From positions 42,532,001 through 42,596,000 of the forward strand of contig CM114274.1 of assembly GCA_050084515.1 (NCBI GenBank): a stretch of 64,000 nt of DNA, read 5' to 3'. The position numbers and the translations under genes were made by a program. Of this stretch, positions 1 through 11,556 are shown one piece after another; within the stretch, counting starts at the first letter, position 1, and every line of letters starts with the position of its first letter. The stretch comes from Blasia pusilla (lineage: Eukaryota; Marchantiophyta; Marchantiopsida; Blasiales). The notes under the pieces were generated by a model. The model worked only from the letters and a program-made list of their open reading frames with translations, made no database searches and was not told where the DNA came from.

Positions 1-1440
1 TGCTAGCATTTGGACTTGCCCTAACGTCGGCGGGGCTGATTAGTCTGTCTTGGAGTTTGTGGTGATCTCATTCTTGTTGCATGAGTGAACTTAGTAACGC
101 GCCTAAGTAGAATACGAGTGACCCAAAAGTAGTACGAGTTGGCTAGGTAAACAAGCAGTTGTTTACAAATAGTGAGTGAAGTGTCAGGTTGCAGATTTAG
201 TTAGCTTATTTTGATAGTTTAGATTAGTTCTACAAAACTGGTCTAGGCTGATTGAAGTGAACAACCTAATAATTCTAAGTGCTGCAAGCAACAACCTAAC
301 ACTTAAGCCAAAAGAGGAATTGCGGGTTAGCTACCAGAACACTATTCAGTGTTAAGGGGTCGGCTTCCCAAAACTTAACATTAAAAAGGCTTGTGTTGAT
401 GAGGACATCAACCTTCTAATGAAGGGTGATTGTCGCAACCCTCATAACCAAACAACACCAAATAGGCGCCAAGCGGAACATCAGAACTCAAGTGGACTCA
501 CACTGCGATGTTCGCGCTTTGGAGAGGGGTTTGGAAAGGTCTCTTGGAAAATTCCAAGAGATGAAACGCATAACAGAATTTTGCGTTTCATGTGTTAGTG
601 GTTGTAACCTGGAAACCTATACCAAACGTGAGCCAAGACTTAAAATGAGTTGAGTCTTGGAAGGTTGGTTGCCAAAGATGTGAGAACCAGTTTTGGAACA
701 CGACTAGAGTTTGTGGAATTTGACTGTGTTTTGGACCATAACGTTTTGCCCCAACATGCGTTCGGGAAAAGTGAGAGCGCATTGGAAAGCTTATCTTGAG
801 ACGCTTATAGCGCACCAAAGATCTTAGCAAACACATAAGTACAGACTCATATATTGGCCAAAAATTATGGTGAGAACAATCGGGTTGAGGGCCAATTGGA
901 GAGGCCCGGGTGTCTTTCCCTAAATGTAGGGAACCCCGGAGATCCCTAGAAGTACTAGTAAGGGAGGAGTCTCTCCAAGATGTCTTGGAACACGAATCCC
1001 CACTTTCAGCACCAAACGGCGTCTCATAGGCACGGGATGGAACGGGAGTTTGGCGTTGGAACTCGAAACCCAAACCTGATCGAAGGGAGTGGACTTTGTA
1101 CGCCACACTTGGATTTCAACCCGAGATTCACTTCGTGTGAGTCTTGGTTAGGGACTCATTGGATGTCCATTGGACAGTTGGAACCGCCAAGCGTGAAACG
1201 CCGTTTGAGATTCCTGAACTCACCATAAAGTCTGTTCCAAGTCTTTCGAGACTTGCCCGTGTTGTAAACCGCAAAACAAGGAAAGTTGAGCTTGATGAGA
1301 GACCGAGACGAGAACTCGGAAAGTTAGCCGCTGATTGATCCAAGACCCGACTAACCAGAGTGCGTGTTTGGATGCAGATCAGTGTTGAGAGCCTGACCTA
1401 CTGAACGCACGCTTCCGCAACAACAAGATTAACGTTCAAG
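1..1440 (+). repeat. Interspersed repeat, copy A (inverted copy of 38951-39930)
   Basis: Positions about 426-1430 match the reverse complement of about 38951-39915. Shared landmarks are the segment beginning CAACCCTCATAACCAAACAA near 435 and the end segment CTACTGAACGCACGCTTCCG near 1400. Read on the minus strand, the end starts with TGTTGCGGAAGCG, so a TG-initiated LTR boundary is possible. No coding domain was recognised. Short reading frames here lie on both strands and look accidental. Positions 1-420 have no partner that I can see in the window. The class is unresolved (solo LTR, LARD-like or other). Confidence 0.6.
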
Positions 1441-2528
1441 GAGAGTAGGCGCACCACAATGATGTAGAGCTAATAAAAATAATTAATTGAAAAAACTCAA
1501 CCTTGTTTATTTGCCACGTTCACACACTTCCTCTTAGACTTAAATTTCCGCCTCTGTTGGATTCTTGATAACACCTCTTCCTTCAAACGATGCTCCGTCG
1601 CTTATCCCTTTTTACCTATCAATTTGTAAAATCATTATAAACCTTATGCATTCATTATTATTTCTTATAACTATTAGCCATGTATGCATTTCCCATAATA
1701 ATATAGAGTAGTATTGAGAAAACTTCAAATCCCCTATAGGCACTTTATACACTCCTCCTCCACATTCTAAACTCCGTTTCTCCATATTTTTTCATGTTAT
1801 TGTATTTCTTTTTTTATTTGGAAAATTCTTAACTCATGTCTCCTTAGTGAACCAAAAGAGGGAAAAGAAACCCTTTTTCTTTATGAAAAAACCCTAATCC
1901 CCTTGAATGGTACGTCAATAATTGAACATGGAGGATCAAACTTGTTTCTATGAAACCATAACCAAAGTAGGCGTGGAATTAAAAATTGATAGATTTTAGT
2001 AAATGGGGGAGTTTGAAGTGGGATCAAGCGGAATGAGCGCAATTTCCTCTTTCATAGGCTAATTTCTTGCCTCAATTTTTGGATAGGTGAAATCCTTAAA
2101 TCTTTTCTTATCCTCGAAATTGATGGCATTCTTTTCCAAAGTATCGATGAGGATAAATTATGGTATCCCCTTGAGCTAAGGGAAAATAATGCCTTGCTTT
2201 CAACATATGGACAAATTATCTATATTCTCCCTCAAATAAGGCTATTAATTTCCGGATTACTTCTCTCCTTTTGAATCACCCACAATTTAATGTAAGTACT
2301 AGTCCCGATGTCAAATTTTTTTGATTATGAAGCAATAATTTTTGTTCTGACCTTTGCATAATAAAAGAGCACTTCCTAAATGGGATGAATGTTGGAAATT
2401 TCATGAGCTGTAGGTGGATCGGTTTTCCTAAACCAACTTCAATTGATGGTAATATGAACGTTTATCCAAGAAAAGTTAAAGGTAAAAATCTCTTACCAAA
2501 ATTTATCTAGATTAGTGACTTTGACAAT
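1441..2528. other. AT-rich intergenic DNA
   Basis: AT-rich sequence with no extended reading frame. I see no recognisable gene or element here. Confidence 0.5.
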
Positions 2529-2570
2529 TAGCAAGGCAAGTCAAAGAGCGGACTTTGACTTGCCTTGCTA
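2529..2570. repeat. Perfect 18-bp hairpin
   Basis: The left arm (2529-2546) is the exact reverse complement of the right arm (2553-2570), separated by a 6-base loop. It lies about 50 bp before a Helitron helicase remnant. Confidence 0.9.
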
Positions 2571-2622
2571 GCATAGCATGGGCCATATTCCAATTGTATC
2601 ACCTTTTTTTTGTAGTATCATG

Positions 2623-2854
2623 GTATTCTCTCATGGTCAATTATATGTAGCGTTATCTAGAGTAAGCCAAAAAAGCTCCATCCATGTTATGATTGGAAGC
2701 GATACATCGATAAGTAGGAATATATTTAAGAAGAAAGAATAGAGCCCTAATATGGACTAGTTAAATACGTGACTGCATGTATAATGTAATTTATAAAGAG
2801 ATTATTGAATAAATAAAATTATTAAAACCATACATCACACGAGCACCTTACTAG
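2623..2854 (+). mobile_element. Tail of a decayed autonomous Helitron (helicase C-terminus plus 3' end)
   Basis: Codons from 2623 read VFSHGQLYVALSRVSQ, then a short tail ending at a TAG at 2740-2742. This is the C-terminal signature of Helitron Pif1-family helicases, and the same motif occurs in the larger element at about 22560. A further 109 bp on, the sequence reads CACGAGCACCTTACTAG followed by T, which matches a Helitron 3' end (CTRR, insertion before T). Everything upstream of the last ~40 codons is missing or unrecognisable. A short echo of the tail (GGAATATATTTAAGAAG) recurs near 3140. Confidence 0.8.
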
Positions 2855-3993
2855 TTAAAAAAATTAAGTTAAGATGATGATTATCCATATAGTTAGTGGA
2901 TTGCATACAAGTAACGACAAGACACTATAAAAATAATTTAAATTTAAATTTTTTTCTATTAATAAAAGGTTCCTATTCGTTGCAACCATGGTATGACACG
3001 TGTACTACCATCAAGACTATGACTTCAAAATAATTCCTCATTGAGAGAAATTTGAATCTAATTCACTATACGTGGAAGGAGAAATTGTAATTTCTAAAGT
3101 TTACTTTCATCACAATTTTACATATAAGCTATCACCAGGAATATATTTAAGAAGGAAGAATAGAGGCCTTTTCCTTTCTAAAAATTAGGAGATGGAGGAT
3201 TTAAATATACTAGGCAAAATGGGAAAGATTTTTCCCCCAAAATAATATAAAGTAGTAAGTACGGGGGTAGGTAATTCTATTTTTAATTCAGATCATATTT
3301 ACATTTTAGTGGTAAAGAAGTGGATTCAGGGGGACAAGAAAATTAGAGAACTTAAAAAAAAGGAAAGTAAAAGGGATGAGGGTTTTTTATAAAATATAAA
3401 AAGGGATTTTTCCTTTCTTGGCTAAATAAGAAGGCTTGAGTTAGAGATTTTCCAAATTAAAAAAGAAAGAAGGAGAGGTGGAGACATTGGCAAAATGTGA
3501 ACTGATGGAGTTTAACATTTAGAGGATAAGAGGAAAGGCACTCTAGGGCTAACAATCCTAAATAGGGAAATTGCATGTTATCTGGCATGATGTCCTCATT
3601 ATGCCACCAAGCTCAAGTCACGTCTCATTGACTTGGGCATGGGTTACGATTCAACCAAATCTGCATCTTTGTTGAGTTGTCCACATCTATACATCACATG
3701 GAAATCATTATCTGGTGAAAAAAGAGTATGTGTAGCTTTCCAATAAGTTTATTGGAATCTATCAACCACGACCAATGAAAAGGGTAAAATGGTTACCAAA
3801 TATTAGAAAATATTTTAAATGTGTTATAATCCACACTGTTGGATTCTCAACATCCACTTCTCTAAGCACCATTAATCTGATCGGCCCCCTTGTATGAGGA
3901 GAAGCCTAGATTGATGGTTCCGACTTAGACGTCGAAGGAGTCATAGTAATATGACGTAGGTGGTTTTAGGAGTAGCCTTAATAGGTCTATCTA
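2855..3993. other. AT-rich intergenic DNA
   Basis: No gene seen. It contains a ~30-bp echo of the Helitron tail near 3137-3165 and long A/T runs. Confidence 0.5.
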
Positions 3994-4040
3994 ACCCTAT
4001 ATTGCATCAGGGTGCCCCGCACCCAGATGCAATATAGGGT
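3994..4040. repeat. 22-bp hairpin with 3-base loop
   Basis: The arms 3994-4015 and 4019-4040 pair at 21 of 22 positions around a CCC loop. It lies just downstream (on the minus strand) of the gypsy RNase H remnant. Confidence 0.85.
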
Positions 4041-4274
4041 GCAATTTTTCTTCATTTCTATTAATATAAACAAAGAAAAATAGGTAAAAACCCTAGTTTT
4101 CCCGAGTAGTCAAATAGTCAGGAGCCGCAGCGGTAGCGCATTCTCGTATGTCGAGTTATCTCCCAGTTCAGGTTCCATCGAAGCTCTTTTGTGAGCGCAC
4201 GGACGGACTAGGCCACTTTGTATCTCTAAGTTTTGTAAAGATTTCAGTGATTTTGTCACTTTCTGTTTTCTCAC

Positions 4275-4895
4275 ACACACTACGGCTAAGCATTCGTCCT
4301 TGTACGAGTGATACTTTGACTTTGCAACATTTTTTGAGCAGATACCATTAGCCACTAAAAAACCTCTCTTTCCTATTCATCTTGTTGGGTGAGCACTGTT
4401 GTAGAACCTAACATACATCTTATCCATTGCAACTTGAATGTATGTTTCCTATTGGGTCTCCTAAAGATGGGTATGGAGGTGAACACATCCTTAAGCTGCT
4501 TAAAAGCTCTCTCCTACTCCCCCTAGTGGCATTCCTAATTCAACTTTGTCAAATAATCAGAAACTACATGATTATACTAAAACCCTTTACGTCTCTTGGA
4601 TAGAAGCTCACTAATCCTAAGAATATGTTAACTCAACTAACGTATATAGGATGTGGAAAGCTGAAATAGCCTTTGCCTTCACCTTGATATGTTCAACTTG
4701 TAAGCCTTCAAAACAAATTGTGTGACCTAGATTCTCAATCTGATCTTGGAAGCTCCTACACTTGCCTTCACATAACTTTATCCCATGTTTTAGAAATCTT
4801 CAAAACACCTTGGCAAGATGTCGCTCATGCTCCTCCATTTTGGCATCGAAGAATATGATATCATCGATATAACATTTAGCAAAATCCAAAAGCGA
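4275..4895 (-). pseudogene. Ty3/gypsy reverse transcriptase-RNase H remnant
   Basis: Reading leftward on the minus strand from about 4895, the translation gives FAKCYIDDIIFF, which carries the RT active-site box YIDD. HERHLAKVF and LKHGIKLCEGKCRSFQDQ follow, then ENLGHTICFEGL, which matches the gypsy RT C-terminus. After several stops, ERAFKQLKDVF and VLTQQDE mark the start of the RNase H region, and YHSYKDECLAVV near 4320-4290 continues it. The homologous run ends near 4275. Multiple in-frame stops make it non-functional. No LTRs or upstream gag/protease were identified. Confidence 0.8.
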
Positions 4896-5328
4896 TTAAG
4901 TCAAACACTACAAAAGGATATACTAGTTTCACAATAAGCTTTCAAAAAATAGCCTAAAAGAAGTTTATATCTTGCACTTAGTAAAGATTTTATATTGTCG
5001 TTTTGACAAAAATCATAATTTGATCTAGAGTTAAACAAAAATAGGGATATCTACCCAAGGGTGGATCTCTACTTGGAGATCCAATGTGTGTGAAAGAATT
5101 GGGATTCTTGAATGTGTTGTGTCTGATTGCATAGAAAAGCTTGCGTAGAAAAGCTGAATGTTAATTTGATGTAATATGACCAATGACTATTTTTCACATG
5201 ATATTTCGCCTAATTGTAACATGAAAAATAGACATATCATCTTGGAAATTAGAGTGAGGTTTTTTAATTATGGAACTTTTTTTACCATGGGGCATGCAAA
5301 ATCATATAATGTATTCTTAATGGCCTAC
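4896..5328. other. Intergenic, unassigned
   Basis: AT-rich sequence, probably retroelement flank. No further domain recognised. Confidence 0.4.
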
Positions 5329-5362
5329 TAGTAAGAACGTCCGTGCTATGCACAGGCACAAC
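5329..5362 (-). mobile_element. Helitron 3' terminus, minus orientation
   Basis: On the minus strand the sequence reads GTGCATAGCACGGACGTTCT then TACTAGT: a GTGC..GCAC stem, a short spacer and CTAG before T. This resembles the ends at 11376 and 2854. Its body should lie to the right. No matching 5' end was found. Confidence 0.55.
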
Positions 5363-6552
5363 ATGGACTGGTAGGTGAAGTCTAGAAGGATTCCTCCAGA
5401 CTCACAACAACAATTTTCATGTGCATCTCTGGACTACCGATCTTGATGTTATATGTCAGCCTTGTTGTGCATGCATAAAGCTAGTTAAAATCCCTATGGA
5501 ACCTCTAGCATCTTCATTGCCATTGAACCCTAACTCCATTGGACTTGGGAAACCTCTGAGAATTGACCTTCCTGTTTGAGACGGAGTGATCAAGAGAAGG
5601 ATACCAGATGAAATTGGCTTATTCATTTCCATCAACGAGATTGAGAGAAGCCAAAGCAAAAGGAAATATCTTCTCTAAGTGTTAAAACGCACGAATTGTG
5701 CGCGCGCCCAAGTTTGAGACAGAGAAGAGTGAGGGCCTCAAAGGAGGAATTGAAGATGAGAACTGAGTAGAAATAGACACACAAAGTGCACCATATGCAA
5801 TGAAGATGCATTAGGCAGACACTTTGGAGTTGGTGAAATCCAATGGGATCTTTCTGATTTGGGACATGCCTTTGGCTACATCCCTAACCTTACGTAAGCG
5901 TTGATACTCAAGAAAATGAAGCGCAACAAAACTCATCTAATAAACTGATGCAAGATGGATTCTCACAGTGATGGAAAGCCTTGCCTCTCAACACTATGCA
6001 TATGTTTCCAACCTCATACAAAAAGGCGTGGATCAAGTAATTCGAGAGTATCTAGATAACATCAACTCTTCACATGAGATTTACCCACCAACAACTTCAA
6101 CGTGTTTTACAGTAACAACCTCCCCATTCACACCTTCAAGCCTCCAAGCTCCTCTAGCTCCTTTGAGAAATTCAAGAAGTCACTTCAAGATCTCGATCTC
6201 GAAGTGTAAATCGTGGAGTTTCACTTGCATATTTACTACCAGTTATCTAACTACATGCCAAAGTTGCCTTGTCTCACCACATAGTCACGTTTCGTGGCCA
6301 AAGTTAAAAGGGAAAATTTGTGTGGAAGGTAGGTAACCTCCACTGTTACAGCGCCACTCACTTAGGTTCCACTTTGGCCACAGAAATTTACGGCATGATC
6401 AAGGCACGTAATGTTTATAGAGGTATTTCCCTACTTAAAGTAACCCCCTATGCCAAAAATTGCCTTCTTTTTATCCCGTGCTTCACTTCTTATAGAAGCA
6501 CTTAAAAAAATTCCTACTTATAGTAACCCCCCCATGCTCGATTAATATTATT
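5363..6552. other. Intergenic with an unrecognised 122-codon frame (5968-6336 +)
   Basis: The frame at 5968-6336 begins MESLASQHYAYV and resembles no family I know. It is short and Ser/Thr-rich in the middle. It may be a captured or decayed gene piece, or chance. Confidence 0.3.
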
Positions 6553-6580
6553 TATGTATGTATGTATGTATGTATGTATG

Positions 6581-6612
<32 letters not shown>

Positions 6613-6646
6613 GTATATATATGTATGTATGTATGTATATATATAT
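6553..6646. repeat. ATGT/AT compound microsatellite
   Basis: A run of TATG repeats passes into (TA)n and back. Frames across it give meaningless Met-Tyr-Val-Cys repeats. Confidence 0.95.
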
Positions 6647-8097
6647 TGTAGACGATTACATACGTTCGTATGCACTCTTATATCAAATCATGGTAACCTT
6701 GAGCTTTCTATCAATGTTTCTTCCTCCCATGAGTTTGTGGGTTACTCTTGGGAACACTTGATATTGTTGACAATTGTCTTTTACTCCAACTTGACCTTAA
6801 AGGATATGGGATTGTATATGCTTCTTTCTTGGCCACTAGAGTTTGTTGACAGAAATCGCTATTGACTAAATCCATAGTCACGCCCAACTGAACCTATGTG
6901 TATGTTGACAAGATGATGGAGATTGATTCCAACCAAGGTCTAGCACATCCCAAAAAATCACAATGAAAATGGTTAATTTTCGCGCCCAAAACTACCCCTC
7001 CCCCTGCACATGCCATTTTCTCCCCTGCATATGGGGGAGAACAAATTCATTTCGTCAATCTTTCTATGGCGCTATCATTTTCCTAGAGGTTTTTTCCTAG
7101 AGTTTGTTTTTTCCAACGACTCCTTATGTACTTTAGGTAGAATGCAATAGAAAGAGACATTTAAATTTCTATGTGTATGTTCGCACATTGAAAATTTTGT
7201 GTGTTTGTGGTAAGGATATGAAATATCCACACTTTTGATACGTTGCATAGCCATGTTTGGCAATCTTTCTTCTTCATTGTATTGAAGATACTCATTTTCT
7301 TGAAACAAGTAATCCCTTATTTATCTCACTTAATTAAGAAATTTATTATCATATTTTAAAAAAATCGTAAATAATCCTTTATCCATTTATCTGAAATAAG
7401 GAACTGCAGAAGATATGGTATTTTAGTGTGGTACCATAGGAGGATCTTCAGACAAGGAATTGAAGGTAAAATCCAAAAAGTCGGAACTCAAGGCGTTATA
7501 ATCGCAGGGAAGAGTCAAAATAAGAGACGGAGGATTGGGAGGAATGAGAGGAAGGGCATTGGGCAACACAATGCCCAAATTTGACATGAGTGGATATGTT
7601 AACGGGTGATGGTAGATTTTCATAAGACTTTAGTCTTAGATAGATACTATACCGTAGGAACCCAAGATGAATTTGGAAATTTTGTGAGGAATTCGATGGA
7701 GATAACTAAAATCATTGATGAATCTTTTGGCAATGGGGAGAAAAATTGTTGGCAAATGGCCTACCAAGATGCATTGGCTTTGGGGAGTATGTTTATGCAA
7801 TGAATTGAGGGAGGGAATTGTGCAAGGTGGATTGAATCTAACTTTGAGGATAGATTCCTTAACCCGATTATAAGGAAATTATTCTTTGATTGGGCTCGAG
7901 AGTGGGAATAATGATTTGCACCCCAAAATAAAAAAACTATCAATTGAACAAGGTCGATTGTGTCATGCGCAAACACATTGCTACACAATCCTTATTGCTA
8001 GTCATATCCACACTAGACAACACCGATCTTCCCAACATACTGGTAGATCTACACACATACAAGAAATGAACTCATCTATTAACATCATGATTGCATA
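6647..8097. other. Intergenic, no recognised gene
   Basis: Several frames of 60-77 codons occur on both strands, without family resemblance. Nothing is supportable here. Confidence 0.4.
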
Positions 8098-8762
8098 ACA
8101 AAATTAGAGTAAAAATGGCTCACACGGCCAACTCTACTCTTGAAGCTACATCGACATATGAAGCCATATCCACCCTCCGCTATGAGGGAATCTGGATGCT
8201 AGGACCCTAGTTCCTACACACACATGCAAGAGAGATGCTCCAAATGCTCAATATAAGAAATATGGCTTCGGAAAGCCATTTCTCCTTCTCGTATAGCCTT
8301 GGGAAGCTCCTTCTCTTATATTTTTGGGAGAAGAGTCAAAAGGCTCTTCCTTCAAAAATAACATCTAAATGTTGGATGAGATTGGTGACATGCCCGTTAT
8401 GTTGGGAACATCGTATTTGAAGATTTCCCTATTTTGGTCTTTGTCAACCAAGTGACCCATGGACTTAGTCAACGGTCATCCGGTAACTTGTGTACATAGA
8501 TTATCATTTGGAGGCTATTTTTGGGGGAAGAGCCTTTTGACTCTTCCCAAGGCTATAAGAGAGGGAGAGATGGCTTTCCGAAGCCATCTTTCTCATGTTG
8601 GGCCTTAGGAGCACCTCTCTTGCTTATGTATGTAGGAATTAGGGTGTTATCGTCCGGATTTCCTCATAGCGGAGGGTGGATGTGGCTCAATATGCCGATG
8701 TAGATTTAGGAGTGAAGTTTTAGGCCACGTGACCATGAGCCATTTTTACTTTGATTTTGTTG
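8098..8762. repeat. Foldback (long inverted repeat) element, ~665 bp
   Basis: The left arm (about 8098-8350) and right arm (about 8510-8762) are imperfect inverted copies of each other. Landmarks are AGTAAAAATGGCTCA at 8110 against TGAGCCATTTTTACT near 8738, GGCTTCGGAAAGCCAT near 8265 against ATGGCTTTCCGAAGCCAT near 8570, and the paired CCTCCGCTATGAGG and CCTCATAGCGGAGG. A central ~170-bp spacer separates them. No coding capacity. The centre and right arm recur at 36200-36870. Confidence 0.8.
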
Positions 8763-9911
8763 TGTGGTCTTGATGTATATTTTGTTTATGAATGGATTGA
8801 CCCATGTGTTGGGAAGATCAGTGTTATGTAGTGTGTAGATATGACCAAGGATGTGGATTGCATATCAATGTGTATGCGTATGACAAGGTTAAATGAGTTG
8901 CAAAGGGAGATGGTTGCATGGCTTAGGGAGTATGTTGGTATCATTTATCCTTTTGCTACCCTTCCCATTTTGAGTATATTCTAGCTCTTGTGTTCCCTCT
9001 TTGGAATAGTAGAAGTCTCCAAAAGATGTTTGAGAGGATGGAGACGATAATTATCATTGGATTTTGGCAAGATAATCCTAATTTTAAGCAACGTAATTTA
9101 TTCATGATGAGAAAGGGTGACATTAATTGCTTTTGTCCTTGTTAAAACTCTTGGATAGTTTCATAACCGTAGTTGGATGCATGGGGATCTCTCTTATCTG
9201 AAACATTTTGTTTCACTTTTCCGATTGGGATTTTCAATCGTTGATTAGTTTCTCTTTCAACCGTCAACATACTTTAGTGTGTGTTGGGATCATCACTCTT
9301 GGATTTGCTCAGAAATTTGAGCTAACCTATATAGTTGGGTTGGTTCCATTTGATACCCTCATTCGCAACCTAATCTCGATCCACAAGTAGCTATGAAGAC
9401 TACCATAATTAAGAAATAATTTATGTTGTATGGAAACACGAGTATCTTGCAAGATCGATCAAAGTCGTGTGTCCATAAATAACATTCAACCAACAAAGAT
9501 ATAAATACTTTGTCAACGCAAAACTCACAACTAGTTTATTTGATGGTTTGAATTGGGATTTTGTATCATTCATGCAATTAATAGTCCAATTATGCATTAT
9601 TCTCACAAACTAAATATTTCTTTCACTTTGTATTCCACAATCATATATGGATGCTATGGGTACTCACATGAGAGATGAGGCGGATATTATAGTGGTTTTG
9701 TTAGATTCCCAATCCGAGATGATGGAGAATCTTGTCATTGAGTCATCAATCATTCTTGATTAGTTACCACATCAGGCACACACAAAAGGTTCTATACAGA
9801 AAGCCATCATGGAGGTTGTCGTTAATTTCTCGGCTAATGCGCCCATATATCTTAGGTTCACTTAAGAGTTAGTCAAGTTATTGAATCACATTTTAGAGTG
9901 ATGATGGGTGA
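8763..9911. other. Intergenic, no recognised gene
   Basis: No domain or element boundary recognised. Short frames only. Confidence 0.4.
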
Positions 9912-10162
9912 TCTATATTATTAGCGGAGAGTGCCCCTTTGATTTTTGAACAACTCTACTCTTGACGAGGGGTTAAGAGGAGAGTTGTTTAGACAATAGT
10001 ATTGGCCTTCTTAGCCAATTGTATTGTAGATCTCTCAACCAATAAGATTATGCAAAATTGATTGGAGTAGTAAATTAAAAGTTTTGGGGGTGAATTAAAC
10101 CATTAATCATGAGAGAATTATTGGATGTAGGACCATTAGTTTGAATTATTTATGCATCACCA
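9912..10162 (+). mobile_element. Helitron 5' end
   Basis: The sequence starts TCTATATTATTAGCGGAGAG and continues TGCCCC, after a host A. It matches the 5' ends at 11377, 11557 and 14034. Its 3' end is not certain and could be the CTAG at 11017-11020. In that case the TIR element at 10163 is nested in it. Confidence 0.5.
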
Positions 10163-10615
10163 AGGTTGCACGGAAATGGTGAAGTCCAAACATGTTCTCG
10201 GACATGCCTGGCCCGCACGTGAGCCCGCCCCGAGCCCGCCTTCGAGTTTGCTACCTATACCGGGCTAACGGAGCTTGCATCGGTTGCGTGGCATGTCGAG
10301 CAAGGGGCGGGTTGGGTGCGGGCTTGGGGCGGGCAAGTGTGGGCTTGAGGCCCACCCTGAGCCCACATCCTTGGCCCGCATCAAGCCCGCCATGCGGTCT
10401 GTGAGCGCGGGCTTAGGGCCGCAAAAATTGGTCCGTTGGACCAAGATTTGGACCAACGGACCACCTTTTTGTCCGGCTAACCAATTTTCTGCGGGCCTTG
10501 AGCCCGCACCGAGCCCGCCCCAAGCCGGGCTGCGGACTCTGTGTGGGCTCGAGTACCTGGGCCCTCACAGACATGGACATGTCTGCACACACGGACTTTG
10601 TCTGTGTGCAACCTT
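10163..10615. mobile_element. GC-rich non-autonomous TIR element with perfect 10-bp target duplication
   Basis: The ends are AAGGTTGCAC (10163) and GTGCAACCTT (10606-10615), flanked on both sides by ATGCATCACC (10153-10162 and 10616-10625). The interior is rich in repeats of the type GAGCCCGCC and GGCGGGCT, far more GC-rich than its surroundings. Secondary inverted pairs such as ACATGTTCTCGGACATG and GACATGGACATGTC lie near the ends. A 9-11 bp duplication suits Mutator-like elements better than hAT (8 bp). Related copies lie at 36412-36717 and 38470-38773. No transposase frame is visible. Confidence 0.75.
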
Positions 10616-10625
10616 ATGCATCACC

Positions 10626-11016
10626 TTGCAATTACTAGTGAGTTTTCCATGATATGCATAACACATGGAATTTTTAAAAAAATCGTTTTAGAGAGAACTC
10701 CTCAAAAAATAAATGTTAATCCCACAAGGAGAAGGGACCTACAAACACCTTATTCACTTTATTATAAAAACAAACCTCAAAAGAGGAGAAAGAAAGGTAA
10801 TAACATATCAAAAAAGGAGTCAAAAAATACATAAGGGAATGCAAAAAGAAAATGGCAACTTGCCAACGCAAACACCAATTCAACAAGCTACATGATTGAT
10901 GAATATAAATGATACCTTAATTAATTTTAAAATTGGAAAATGGTTTCTTAACTTGTCAACCCAAGAAAATGATTTTTTCATGAGGGTAAGGAAAAGCGTG
11001 ATTATTACCTATATTA
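10626..11016. other. AT-rich spacer
   Basis: No gene seen. Ends at an ACTAGT that forms the left boundary of the Helitron palindrome. Confidence 0.4.
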
Positions 11017-11376
11017 CTAGTGCGATGCACGAGAAATAAAAAAGTGTTCGAAGAGCTTTTGTTAGTGTAGAGGAAGGGATTAATGATGCTACAAGTAAAT
11101 TCAATTTTTTTTTCTTGCTGCCTAGTTGCTACATGTCAAACATGCTTGCAAATAAAAAAGGCACTCTTCCATAATAATATTATATTATTATGGAAGAGTC
11201 TCTGTTTGACATGTGGCAAGTGGGTAGCAAGAAAAATTTTCACATGCCACGGGCAGCAAGAAAAAAATTTAAATTTGTATGCATCATCATTAGTCCCTTC
11301 CCTTCACATGCTATACACTAAAAAAACTCTTCAAACACTTTTGTATTTCCCGTGCATTGCACAAGCATCTTACTAG
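11017..11376. mobile_element. Head-to-head pair of mini-Helitrons (360-bp palindrome)
   Basis: The outer edges are both ACTAGT. Inward of each lies a GTGC-rich hairpin: CGATGCACGAGAAATA on the left and, as its counterpart on the right, TATTTCCCGTGCATTGCAC. The two halves are inverted copies across their whole length. At the centre, ACTCTTCCATAATAATA (11163-11179) pairs perfectly with 11183-11199 around a 3-base loop. The centre on each side reads ATTATGGAAGAGT, the counterpart of the Helitron 5' end TCTATACTGTTATGGGAGAG. So two elements point their 5' ends at each other and their 3' ends outward. Confidence 0.8.
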
Positions 11377-11556
11377 TCTATACTGTTATGGGAGAGTGCC
11401 TTCTTGATTTCCAAACACCTCCCTGTTTGACACGTGGCAACTAGGCAACAGGAAAATTTGAATTTGTGGGCAACATCATTAATCTCTTCCTTTCCCATAC
11501 TATACACTAGCTTTTAAACAATTTTTTAGTTTCGCATGGCACTGACATCTTACTAA
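11377..11556 (+). mobile_element. 180-bp non-autonomous Helitron
   Basis: Starts TCTATACTGTTATGGGAGAG immediately after the CTAG of the preceding element. Ends GGCACTGACATCTTACTAA immediately before the TC of the next. The interior (TTTGACACGTGGCAACTAGG) resembles the arms of the adjacent palindrome, so it belongs to the same family. No coding capacity. Confidence 0.8.

Noticed and set aside
588-1106. 172-codon minus-strand frame in repeat copy A
   Set aside because: No family resemblance, and the inverted copy B does not preserve the frame.
5456-5659. Leucine-rich repeat receptor fragment on the minus strand
   Set aside because: A few residues look LRR-like, but the repeat spacing and conserved Asn/Leu positions are absent.
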